DNA of 5,653 bases. Source: Hyphomicrobiales bacterium. Lineage in GTDB: Bacteria; Pseudomonadota; Alphaproteobacteria; Rhizobiales; Beijerinckiaceae. Below, in pieces: positions 1 to 5,653 of this stretch. Position numbers and translations under genes: made by a program. The notes beneath the pieces were generated by a model that did not search any database, was not told the origin of the DNA, and was given only the letters and a program-made list of their open reading frames with translations. The first letter of the stretch is position 1. Each line of letters opens with the position of its first letter. The stretch spans positions 1 through 5,653 of the forward strand of contig JANYDZ010000701.1 in the NCBI GenBank assembly GCA_025363375.1, in the 5' to 3' direction.

Positions 1-1885
1 CGGGATTTCCCGCAAGATCACCGATTCCGGCGACCGTCGGCGTCTGAAGGAAATCGTCTCCGAGCTGGAGGTTCCCGACGGCATGGGCGTCATCCTGCGC
101 ACGGCCGGCGCCAGCCGCACCACGCCGGAGGTCAAGCGCGATTTCGAATATCTCATGCGCATGTGGGAAACCGTGCGCGAGGTGACGCTCAAGTCGACCG
201 CGCCGACGCTCGTCTACGAGGAAGGCTCGCTTATCAAACGATCGATCCGCGACCTCTTCAACAAAGATGTCGAGGAAATCGTCGTCGCCGGCGCCGAAGG
301 CCACAAGGAGGCGCGCGATTTCATGCGCCTGCTGATGCCAAGCTACGTGAAAAACGTGCACGCCTGGGACGAGCCGCAGCCGATCTTCGCAAAGTCCGGC
401 GTCGAGTCGCAGCTGGACGCGATGTATTCCAACCAGGTCACGCTGAAGTCCGGCGGCTATATCGTCATCAACCAGACCGAGGCGCTCGTCGCCATCGACG
501 TCAACTCCGGGCGTTCGACCCGCGAACACAATATCGAGGACACCGCGCTGCGGACCAACCTCGAGGCCGCCGACGAAGTCGCGCGGCAATTGCGCTTGCG
601 CGATCTGGCCGGCCTGATCGTCGTCGATTTTATCGACATGGAGGAGAGCCGCAACAACAGGTCGGTCGAGCGGCGCATGAAGGACGCGCTGAAGAACGAC
701 CGCGCGCGCATCCAGGTTGGCCATATCTCGCATTTCGGCCTGCTCGAAATGTCGCGTCAGCGCATCCGCACCGGCGTTCTCGAGGGATCGACCATCCCCT
801 GCCCGCATTGCTCGGGTTCGGGCATGGTGCGCTCAACCGCCTCGATAGCGCTGCATGTGCTGCGGGTCGTTGAGGACGCGCTCATCAAGAGCGCCACACA
901 CAATATCACCCTGCGCACCCGCACCGAGGTCGCGCTCTACATCCTCAACCAGAAGCGCGGACACCTTTACGACGTCGAGAAGCGTTTTGGCGTGACCGTC
1001 ATTGTCGCCGCCGACGACACATTGACCGGCGCGATCTATCACGCGCTGGAGCGCGGCGAATCCGCCTCCCCGCCCCCCGAGTTCAAGCGGCCCGATCTCG
1101 TGCGCATCGATTCCATCGCGCCCGATTACGAGGAAGCCGATGAAGACGCGGGCGAGGACGCGGAAATTGCCGCCGAATTCGAAGCCGGCGAGGCAGGGGA
1201 AACCGGCGAGGCGGAATCCGCCGAGGAAAGCGCGGAGGCTGGACGCAAACGCCGCCGCCGCCGCCGTCGCGGACGCGGCGAGCGCGACGGCGCCGGGTTC
1301 CAGTCCGGCGACGCGCCTCAACCGCCCGACGCCGCGCTTGAAGTCATGGCGCAACTGCATGGCGACTTTCCCGCAACGCTCGCCGAGGCGACCGTCTCCG
1401 ATGGGGAAACCGACGAAGCCGAGGCCGCCGAATTCGACGTCGGCGGCGAGCCGCGCGCCGAAGGCGAGGACAGCGACGCGCCCCGCCGGCGGCGTCCGCG
1501 CCGCGGCGGCCGCAACCGCGGGCGCGAGCGCACGCCCGCCCCGCATCTGGGCGACGCGCCGCAGCCGGAGATGTTCGACCACGCGGTGGAACAGGCTTTC
1601 GCTCCCGTCGCGCCCGAAGCTGTCGCGCCCGTCGTTGCTCCGGCTCTGGCGGAGGCCGCCAGCGAGCGTTGGGACGTGCGACGGGACGAGCCGGTCGCGA
1701 CATTCGTTGCGCCAAACCACAATGGTCCCGAACCCGTCGCCCACGCGCTGGTCGAGCCCACGGCGCCAAAAGCCCAGGAGCCTCCCCCTGCCTATGTCGC
1801 GCCTTTGCCCGAAGCGCCAGTCGATCCCGCCCAACCCAAGCGTTCGGGCTGGTGGCAGCGCGCCAAGCAGAGCTTTGGCGGCTGA
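1..1885 (+). CDS. rne: Ribonuclease E, C-terminal part (5' end outside window)
   Basis: RNase E is the single-strand endoribonuclease that starts mRNA decay, matures rRNA and tRNA, and scaffolds the RNA degradosome. The frame is open from base 2, so the start lies upstream; 627 codons are visible. Seen: the DNase I-like subdomain carries VAIDVNSGRST (Asp at 497-499) and LIVVDFIDME (Asp at 626-628). They lie 43 residues apart, as do the Mg-binding Asp303 and Asp346 of E. coli RNase E. The Zn-link CPHC (Cys at 800-802 and 809-811) falls exactly where E. coli Cys404 and Cys407 would. The missing N-terminal part should hold the S1 and RNase H-like regions. From about base 1180 the protein becomes a low-complexity tail: acidic Ala/Glu stretches, two Arg-rich blocks (1244-1291 and 1484-1531), a Pro/Ala linker, and a terminal SGWWQR motif. 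That architecture fits alphaproteobacterial RNase E rather than the tail-less RNase G. Identity is very secure. Confidence 0.97.
   Translation, partial: GISRKITDSGDRRRLKEIVSELEVPDGMGVILRTAGASRTTPEVKRDFEYLMRMWETVREVTLKSTAPTLVYEEGSLIKRSIRDLFNKDVEEIVVAGAEGHKEARDFMRLLMPSYVKNVHAWDEPQPIFAKSGVESQLDAMYSNQVTLKSGGYIVINQTEALVAIDVNSGRSTREHNIEDTALRTNLEAADEVARQLRLRDLAGLIVVDFIDMEESRNNRSVERRMKDALKNDRARIQVGHISHFGLLEMSRQRIRTGVLEGSTIPCPHCSGSGMVRSTASIALHVLRVVEDALIKSATHNITLRTRTEVALYILNQKRGHLYDVEKRFGVTVIVAADDTLTGAIYHALERGESASPPPEFKRPDLVRIDSIAPDYEEADEDAGEDAEIAAEFEAGEAGETGEAESAEESAEAGRKRRRRRRRGRGERDGAGFQSGDAPQPPDAALEVMAQLHGDFPATLAEATVSDGETDEAEAAEFDVGGEPRAEGEDSDAPRRRRPRRGGRNRGRERTPAPHLGDAPQPEMFDHAVEQAFAPVAPEAVAPVVAPALAEAASERWDVRRDEPVATFVAPNHNGPEPVAHALVEPTAPKAQEPPPAYVAPLPEAPVDPAQPKRSGWWQRAKQSFGG
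1244..1291 (+). other. Arg-rich RNA-binding block in RNase E tail, encoded by a CGC triplet run
   Basis: This part of rne encodes Arg-Lys followed by seven consecutive Arg and then a Gly/Arg-rich stretch. The underlying DNA is a (CGC)5 run at 1250-1264 followed by CGT CGC. Acidic Glu/Ala-rich segments flank it. Basic blocks in RNase E tails are known RNA-binding segments; that role is inferred here. A second basic block lies at 1484-1531. Confidence 0.6.
1838..1882 (+). other. C-terminal GWW motif of RNase E (probable PNPase docking peptide)
   Basis: The last 15 residues of RNase E include Lys-Arg-Ser-Gly-Trp-Trp-Gln-Arg, with Gly-Trp-Trp at 1847-1855. In Caulobacter crescentus a comparable GWW-containing peptide at the RNase E C-terminus binds the core of polynucleotide phosphorylase. 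The sequence shows the motif; the binding function is inferred from that homologue. Confidence 0.6.
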
Positions 1886-1894
1886 TAAAATACT

Positions 1895-1932
1895 TCCCGA
1901 ACAGACGGGATCGCGGCAAATCGCCGCCGCGA
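1895..1932 (+). other. Two adjacent small hairpins between rne and the oxygenase gene
   Basis: Two perfect inverted repeats lie back to back in the 54-base gap. The first is TCCCG (1895-1899) with CGGGA (1906-1910) and a 6-base loop. The second is TCGCGGC (1911-1917) with GCCGCGA (1926-1932) and an 8-base loop. No T-tract follows either, so a classical intrinsic terminator is not supported. The second stem ends seven bases before the oxygenase ATG, where a ribosome binding site would be expected. It could protect the rne 3' end or limit downstream translation, or it may be chance in GC-rich DNA. Confidence 0.35.
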
Positions 1933-2208
1933 CGCACTGATGAACAGGCAGCTATATTCGCGGAACGTCGGCGTGGAATTCGATTGGTCCAGCGTCTGCA
2001 ACGACCCTGGAGTGCTTGAGCGTGAGCAGAGGATGCTCAAACACGTCTGGACATTCCTCGGGCTGGCCCACGAGGTCGCGCGCGACAACGACTGGCTGCG
2101 CGCTTCCATCGGGGGACGGTCGGTCTTCGTGCAGAGGTTCGGCGATGATCTGCGCGCCTTCGACAACAGTTGCGCGCACCGCTTTTATCCCCTGCGCGCC
2201 GGCGACAG

Positions 2209-2215
2209 GGGAAAT
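2209..2215 (+). other. Frame-break site: X XXY YYZ-type heptamer G GGA AAT
   Basis: In the upstream reading frame the bases read AGG GGA AAT, so 2209-2215 is G GGA AAT, formally a -1 slippery heptamer (X=G, Y=A, Z=T). A tandem -1 slip would re-pair on GGG AAA and continue at TGG 2215-2217. That gives Asp-Arg-Gly-Asn-Trp-Pro-Val-Val-Cys, correctly linking the two Rieske cluster halves. The same result follows from one lost base in the G run at 2208-2211 or the GG at 2216-2217. Efficient bacterial sites usually end in AAG, so programmed slippage here is speculative. Confidence 0.3.
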
Positions 2216-2227
2216 GGCCGGTCGTCT

Positions 2228-2245
2228 GCCAGTATCATCACTGGC
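2228..2245 (+). other. Stem-loop downstream of the frame-break site
   Basis: GCCAGT (2228-2233) and ACTGGC (2240-2245) form a perfect 6-bp stem with a 6-base loop; a T-G wobble can add one pair. It begins 12 bases after the heptamer, somewhat farther than the usual 5-9 base spacing of frameshift-stimulating structures. It lies inside coding sequence for Cys-Gln-Tyr-His-His-Trp, so it could equally be accidental. Confidence 0.25.
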
Positions 2246-3115
2246 GCTACAATCGCGAGGGTCAGGCGCTCGGCGTGCCCATGTGCAAGGAATATTTCGG
2301 GGTCGCCCCGCGGGAACTCGACGCGAGGCTCGCGCCGGTGGAAATCGCGGCGTGCGGCGCGTTCATTTTCGGCAGGTTCACGCCAACAGGCGGCGGCGAA
2401 ACGCTTGAACAATTCCTCGGCGCGTTGTTTCCGATCCTGAAGGCGATGTCCGCGACCTCCCACCGGGCCCGGACCTTCACGAAAGTCGTCAAGGCCAACT
2501 GGAAGCTTTGCTATCACATCACGCTTGACGACTACCACCAGGTTGCGGTGCATCCCAAAACCCTTGGCAGGCACGGGTATCTGCCGCGCGACAATATTTT
2601 TTATCATCGCGAGGGCGAGCACAGCGCGTTTTTCGCCAATCGCGACCCGAACGAACTCGCGGCGATGGCTGCGTCTTGCGGGAACGGGACGACGAAGTCC
2701 ACGGACTTTCGCATCTTCCACGTTTTCCCGAATCTCCTCGTCTCGCATCACCTGTGCGACCGGCAGTTCTGGTATATTTGCATATCCATATATTCGCCAA
2801 CCGCCATCGACCGGACCGCCATCCGGTCCTGGCTTTTTCCATCCCCGTTTCCCGTCGACAGGCACTGGTTGCGGGACCGCACGGCCTGGTGGACCGAAAT
2901 GTTCCGGCCCACGCTTGTCGAATGGGCGATGCGCTGGATCATGAAACAGGACAATTCAGTCTGCGAAACGCTGCAAACCATGCCGCCGCTGCCCGGCGCG
3001 CAACCCTTCATCGGCGCTGTCGAGACCCGCATCAAATGGTTCGAGGAATCGTATCTGGCGCGGATGGCGGAGCCATGAGAAAGCACTGGGCGAGACTCCC
3101 CGTCAAAAATTAGAT

Positions 3116-3137
3116 ATATTTGAATATTATCAAATAT
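3116..3137. terminator. AT-only inverted repeat, possible bidirectional transcription end
   Basis: ATATTTGA (3116-3123) and TCAAATAT (3130-3137) form a perfect 8-bp inverted repeat with the 6-base loop ATATTA. Its place between converging genes suggests a shared transcription end. The stem has only one G-C pair, so it would be weak as an intrinsic terminator, and no clean T-tract follows on either strand. Confidence 0.35.
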
Positions 3138-3146
3138 TTATCAAAT
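3127..3146. repeat. Tandem direct repeat TTATCAAAT, 11-base period
   Basis: TTATCAAAT occurs at 3127-3135 and again at 3138-3146, 11 bases apart start to start, about one turn of the helix. The first copy overlaps the right arm of the neighbouring inverted repeat. It could be a protein-binding site or simple low-complexity sequence. Confidence 0.45.
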
Positions 3147-4343
3147 TTATTTCAACCAAGTCCGGAGACGCGCGACCGCCTCGTGAATATCACTTTCCTT
3201 GCCCGCGAAGGATATCCGCATTGTCCGATGCCCCCGCTGCCGGTCGAAATCGAGGCCCGGCGTCGTAGCGACGCCCGCTTCGTTGAGCATCCGCGCGCAG
3301 AAGTCGCGGGAATCGTTGGTCAGCCGGCCGATGTCGGCGTAAATGTAGAAAGCGCCGTCAGCGGGATGGAAGTCCCCGAGCCCGATCCCGGGCAGCGCGT
3401 CGAGCAGGACGGCCCTGTTTCTGGCGTAGCCCGCCTTGATGGCCTCAAGCTCGGCGGTCGCCTCGAAAGCCGCTTCGGCGCCGATCTGGCCGAGGGTCGG
3501 GACGGAAATCGAGAGATTTTGTTGCAACCGCTCGATCGGCCTCACCAGTTCGTCGGGAACGATCATCCAGCCAATGCGCCAGCCCGTCATGCAGTAATAT
3601 TTCGAAAACGAATTGACGACGAGCGCCCGCCGGCTGAAAGCCAGCGCGGTCGCCGCCGGGCGCTCGTAAGTCAGCCCATGGTAGATTTCATCCGAAATAA
3701 AGGCGATCCCAAGACGATCGCAGGCTGCGCAGACGGCGGCGAGCGCCGCGTCCGTGAGCATCGTGCCGGAGGGATTGGCCGGGCTCATCAACAGCACGCC
3801 GTCGAGCGGTTTCTGCGCGTGGGCCGTCTCGATCATGGCGGCGGTGACGACGTGGCGGTCTTCGGCCCGGGTCTCCAGAATCACGGGTTCCAAACCCAGC
3901 GCCTGCATGATGTTCTGGTAAGGCGGATAGCCGGGCGAGGAAATCGCCACGCGCGCGCCGGCGTCGAAGAGGGCGAGAAACGCCAGAATGAAGGCGCCGG
4001 ACGAGCCAGCGGTCGCCACGACGTTTTCAGCCGGGATTTCGAGCCCATGCGCGTCGCGATAGTGCCGCGCGATGCGGGCGCGCAGGCTCGGCCTTCCCAG
4101 GGCCGGCGTATAGCCAATCCGCTCGCCGGCCATCGCCTTCGTCACGATGTCGCGCACCCGGCGCGGCGTCGCGGCGCCGGGCTCGCCGACTTCCAGATGG
4201 ATGATGGAATGGCCCGCCGCTTCGCGCCGGGCGGCCGCCGTCATCACGTCCATGACGATGAAGGGCGCGACCGCGCTGCGGCGCGAGGCCTGCAACGCCT
4301 TGAGCGTTTGCGCCCGCGTCTTGCCCGCGACATCGTCGGTCAT
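3147..4343 (-). CDS. Class I/II PLP-dependent aminotransferase (AspC fold, COG0436 type)
   Basis: This is a complete 398-residue cytoplasmic fold-type-I aminotransferase, which transfers an amino group between an amino acid and a 2-oxo acid using pyridoxal phosphate. Seen in order: LEVGEP near the N-terminus, a GYTPALGRPSLR segment, ATAGSSGA (cofactor phosphate loop), SPGYPPYQN, SPANPSG with Asn190, ISDEIYHG with Asp218 and Tyr221 (pyridine N and O3' contacts), SFSKYYCMTGWRIGW with Schiff-base Lys248, and MRISFAG with Arg376 for substrate carboxylate. All key residues are present, so it should be active. Length is normal for aspartate/aromatic-type enzymes; the exact substrate cannot be read from sequence. 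ATG 4343 is chosen because homology begins just after it. The frame stays open upstream, but no plausible start precedes the ATG closely, and a longer form would run antisense through the M48 gene. There is no good Shine-Dalgarno directly before it; a small upstream frame overlaps its start. Confidence 0.95.
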   Translation of the reverse strand: MTDDVAGKTRAQTLKALQASRRSAVAPFIVMDVMTAAARREAAGHSIIHLEVGEPGAATPRRVRDIVTKAMAGERIGYTPALGRPSLRARIARHYRDAHGLEIPAENVVATAGSSGAFILAFLALFDAGARVAISSPGYPPYQNIMQALGLEPVILETRAEDRHVVTAAMIETAHAQKPLDGVLLMSPANPSGTMLTDAALAAVCAACDRLGIAFISDEIYHGLTYERPAATALAFSRRALVVNSFSKYYCMTGWRIGWMIVPDELVRPIERLQQNLSISVPTLGQIGAEAAFEATAELEAIKAGYARNRAVLLDALPGIGLGDFHPADGAFYIYADIGRLTNDSRDFCARMLNEAGVATTPGLDFDRQRGHRTMRISFAGKESDIHEAVARLRTWLK

Positions 4344-4390
4344 TTGGGGCTCGTCGCGTCTGGCTGGTGAAAACGCCGCGCTGTCGCCAT
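4340..4390 (-). CDS. Possible 16-codon leader peptide overlapping the aminotransferase start
   Basis: On the minus strand ATG 4390-4388 opens a 16-codon frame, MATARRFHQPDATSPK, ending in TGA 4342-4340. That stop overlaps the aminotransferase ATG as ATGA. AAGGA (4404-4400) lies nine bases before this ATG, a better ribosome site than anything directly before the aminotransferase. This fits translational coupling, where ribosomes ending on the short frame restart on the main one. The peptide has no run of one amino acid of the kind found in attenuator leaders. It is short enough to be chance. Confidence 0.3.
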   Translation of the reverse strand: MATARRFHQPDATSPK

Positions 4391-4393
4391 AAT
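4388..4393 (+). promoter_or_regulatory. Possible -10 element of the M48 protease promoter
   Basis: CATAAT matches the TATAAT consensus at five of six positions and would place transcription start near 4400, about 34 bases before the protease ATG. At 17 bases spacing the -35 position is TGGTGA (4365-4370), a poor match at three of six. It is the best plus-strand candidate in the 90-base divergent region, but only tentative. Confidence 0.3.
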
Positions 4394-4399
4394 GTGCAT

Positions 4400-4404
4400 T
4401 CCTT
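4400..4404 (-). promoter_or_regulatory. Shine-Dalgarno-like AAGGA before the possible leader peptide
   Basis: Read on the minus strand, AAGGA sits nine bases before ATG 4390. It is the only good purine-rich ribosome site upstream of the aminotransferase and lies about 56 bases before that gene's own start. If real, it supports coupled translation through the short frame. Confidence 0.35.
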
Positions 4405-4424
4405 GTGAGCGCGGGAATTAATGC

Positions 4425-4429
4425 GAGGA
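4425..4429 (+). promoter_or_regulatory. Ribosome binding site of the M48 protease
   Basis: GAGGA lies four bases before ATG 4434. An in-frame TAA at 4419-4421 excludes any start farther upstream, so this site and the stop together fix the protease start; the next in-frame ATG (4449) would be 19 bases away. Confidence 0.55.
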
Positions 4430-4433
4430 CCGA

Positions 4434-5653
4434 ATGCCGAAACTGGCGATGCCGTACAGCCCTAACAGCCGGCAAAAGACCACGCCAGTGCGGCGGGCGC
4501 TGGCGCTGCTGGCCGCCGTTCTGAGCGTGCCGGTCGTCCCGGCCCGCGCCCAGCAGGGCAATCCGCCCGGAATCATCCGCGACGCTGAAATCGAACAATT
4601 GCTGCGCGACTACGCCCACCCCGTTCTGCGCGCCGCCGGCGTCAACACGGGCGCCACAAAAATCATTCTGATCAACGACCGCTCCTTCAACGCCTTCGTC
4701 GCCAACGGCCGCAAAATATTCGTCAATCTCGGCGCTCTCATGGAAGCGAAAACCCCCAACGAGATCATCGGCGTTGTCGCCCACGAAACCGGACATATCG
4801 CCGGCGGGCATCTGTCCAATCTGCATCAGGAAATGGCGCGCGCCCAGATTATGTCGATCGTCGGCATGCTCGCCGGCGCGGGCGCGCTGGTGGCCACGGC
4901 GCGCAACAATCGGCCCGGCTCAAATGTCGGCTCCGACGCCGCCGGACAGATGGGCCTGCTGCTGGGGCCGCAGGAACTTGTGCGCCGGTCCCTGCTCTCC
5001 TATGTGCGGGCGCAGGAGGAGGCGGCGGATCGCGCGGCGGTGAAATATCTGGCGGCGACGGGACAATCGGCGAAGGGGCTGTTGTCGACGCTGGAGCGGT
5101 TTCAGAACGATTCCCTGTTCAAGACCTCCTCCATCGACCCCTATACAATCTCCCATCCGCTGCCGCGCGAACGCCTGTCCAACCTGAGCGAAGCGGCCAA
5201 GGCCAGCGCCACCTATGGCGCGACGGATTCGCCAGCCTTGCAGGCGAGGCACGATCTGATGCGCGCCAAGCTCGTGGGCTTCATGGGCAATTCAGCCGAA
5301 ATCGGCCGCCGCTACCCGCTGGCCGATACGTCCATCGCCGGCCGCTACGCCCGCGCGGTTTCCGCCTATCGTTTCGGGCGCCTGTCGGAGGCGCTCGGCA
5401 TGATCGATGGTTTGATCGCGGCGCAGCCCGCCAATCCGTATTTTTACGAGTTGAAGGGCCAGGCCCTGCTCGAAGCCGGCCGTGCGAAGGAATCGCTCGG
5501 CCCGTTGCGGCGCGCCGCCGCCCTTGCGCCTTCAGGCTATCCCATCCGCACCATGTTGGGCCACGCGCTGGTCGCCGCCGAACAGCCCGGCGACGCCATC
5601 AACGTGCTGACCAAGGTCACGCAGGCCGACCCGGAAGACGGCGAAGCCTATGG
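4434..5653 (+). CDS. Secreted M48-family zinc metalloprotease with C-terminal TPR-like repeats (3' end outside window)
   Basis: Visible: 406 codons with no stop before the window edge. Residues 1-39 form a signal peptide: an Arg-Arg n-region, the hydrophobic core ALALLAAVLSVPVV, and an Ala-Arg-Ala cleavage site before Gln40, so the protein is probably periplasmic. The M48 domain follows, with the zinc site HETGH (His117, Glu118, His121) and the third ligand Glu195 in EEAAD, then SHPLPRERL (His241), a conserved M48 block. Residues about 134-151 between the zinc motifs are hydrophobic and may form a lid or membrane contact. From about residue 303 to the edge come helical TPR-like repeats with Ala/Leu/Tyr spacing. 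Signal peptide, M48 and TPR match the BepA (YfgC)-type layout, whose E. coli member handles outer-membrane protein assembly and degradation; the same role here is inferred. The active site is intact. It is transcribed divergently from the aminotransferase. Confidence 0.95.
   Translation, partial: MPKLAMPYSPNSRQKTTPVRRALALLAAVLSVPVVPARAQQGNPPGIIRDAEIEQLLRDYAHPVLRAAGVNTGATKIILINDRSFNAFVANGRKIFVNLGALMEAKTPNEIIGVVAHETGHIAGGHLSNLHQEMARAQIMSIVGMLAGAGALVATARNNRPGSNVGSDAAGQMGLLLGPQELVRRSLLSYVRAQEEAADRAAVKYLAATGQSAKGLLSTLERFQNDSLFKTSSIDPYTISHPLPRERLSNLSEAAKASATYGATDSPALQARHDLMRAKLVGFMGNSAEIGRRYPLADTSIAGRYARAVSAYRFGRLSEALGMIDGLIAAQPANPYFYELKGQALLEAGRAKESLGPLRRAAALAPSGYPIRTMLGHALVAAEQPGDAINVLTKVTQADPEDGEAY

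Larger units (their letters stand above)
1940..3078 (+). pseudogene. Rieske non-heme iron oxygenase alpha subunit, interrupted by one -1 frame change
   Basis: These enzymes use a Rieske [2Fe-2S] cluster and a mononuclear Fe(II) to hydroxylate or demethylate aromatic and related substrates; the substrate here cannot be told. The N-terminal part runs in one frame from ATG 1940 through the first cluster half, Cys-Ala-His (2171-2179). The rest lies in the -1 frame: second half Cys-Gln-Tyr-His (2227-2238), then the catalytic domain with NWKLCYH, the Asp-x2-His-x4-His iron motif (His at 2536-2538 and 2551-2553), and Gln-Asp-Asn (Asp at 2950-2952) as likely third ligand. It ends at TGA 3076-3078. 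Joined, it gives about 379 residues, normal for the family, with 16 residues between cluster halves. No other lesion is visible. ATG 1940 is the only usual start after in-frame TGA and TAA at 1883-1888, and it has no clear Shine-Dalgarno. No ferredoxin, reductase or beta subunit is nearby. The break may be a real mutation, a sequencing error, or less likely programmed frameshifting. Confidence 0.85.
3103..3153. other. AT-rich island between convergent genes
   Basis: Only 6 of these 51 bases are G or C, in a window that is otherwise strongly GC-rich. The island fills most of the 68-base gap between the oxygenase stop (3078) and the aminotransferase stop (3147) and includes the last two codons of the aminotransferase and its TAA. 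Likely roles are a bidirectional transcription end or a scar or remnant of acquired DNA; neither is proven. Confidence 0.6.

Noticed and set aside
1244..1540. CGC/GCC-rich repeats as a possible CRISPR or mobile repeat
   Set aside because: They are in-frame Arg, Ala and Glu codons of the RNase E tail, without spacers or regular repeat units.
833..1834. Long open frame on the minus strand, about 333 codons
   Set aside because: It lies wholly antisense to rne. Its Gly/Arg-rich translation shows no family motif and is explained by GC-rich third codon positions on the other strand.
2170..3078. Independent gene starting at TTG 2170
   Set aside because: That start overlaps the first Rieske half in another frame and would yield a protein with only half of the cluster motif. 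A single frame-shifted oxygenase explains both segments.
3120..4370. Long open frame on the plus strand, about 416 codons
   Set aside because: It is antisense to a clear aminotransferase with all catalytic residues, starts from a TTG inside the AT-rich gap, and its translation has no recognisable motif.
4402..4420. Lac-operator-like string TTGTGAGCG in the divergent region
   Set aside because: Only the first nine bases match and the symmetric second half is missing; no LacI-type gene is in view. Treated as chance.
4344..4826. N-terminal extension of the aminotransferase frame up to 4826
   Set aside because: It would run antisense through the M48 signal peptide and zinc site. Aminotransferase homology begins only after 4343, and ATG 4343 gives the normal family length.

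Overview
The window is GC-rich throughout, apart from one short AT-rich gap. It reads as chromosomal DNA of an alphaproteobacterium, probably of the rhizobial order (Hyphomicrobiales). The case rests mainly on the RNase E: a short catalytic core is followed by a long acidic, Ala/Glu-rich and Arg-rich tail ending in a Gly-Trp-Trp motif, as in alphaproteobacterial RNase E. The genus cannot be fixed from this sequence alone.

Layout from left to right: (1) 1-1885, plus strand, the 3' part of rne (RNase E). (2) 1886-1939, a short gap with two adjacent small hairpins. (3) 1940-3078, plus strand, a Rieske non-heme iron oxygenase alpha-subunit gene. It is complete in content but broken by a single -1 frame change near 2208-2217, in the middle of its [2Fe-2S] motif. 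(4) 3079-3146, a very AT-rich gap between convergent genes, with an inverted repeat and a direct repeat. (5) 3147-4343, minus strand, a complete fold-type-I PLP aminotransferase, preceded by a possible 16-codon leader peptide whose stop overlaps the aminotransferase start (ATGA). (6) 4344-4433, a compact divergent promoter region. (7) 4434 to the window end, plus strand, a secreted M48-family zinc metalloprotease with C-terminal TPR-like repeats, cut off by the window edge.

The genes do not form one pathway. RNase E is the scaffold of RNA decay, the aminotransferase belongs to amino-acid metabolism, and the M48/TPR protein is probably a periplasmic quality-control protease. The Rieske gene looks like an accessory passenger: no ferredoxin, reductase or beta subunit accompanies it here, and it has no evident ribosome binding site. 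The most notable observations are the frame break, which coincides with a textbook X XXY YYZ slippery heptamer followed by a hairpin; the possible leader peptide of the aminotransferase; and the AT-rich convergent gap. An ordinary one-base deletion or sequencing error remains the simplest explanation of the frame break. I found no clear evidence of a wholly new system.
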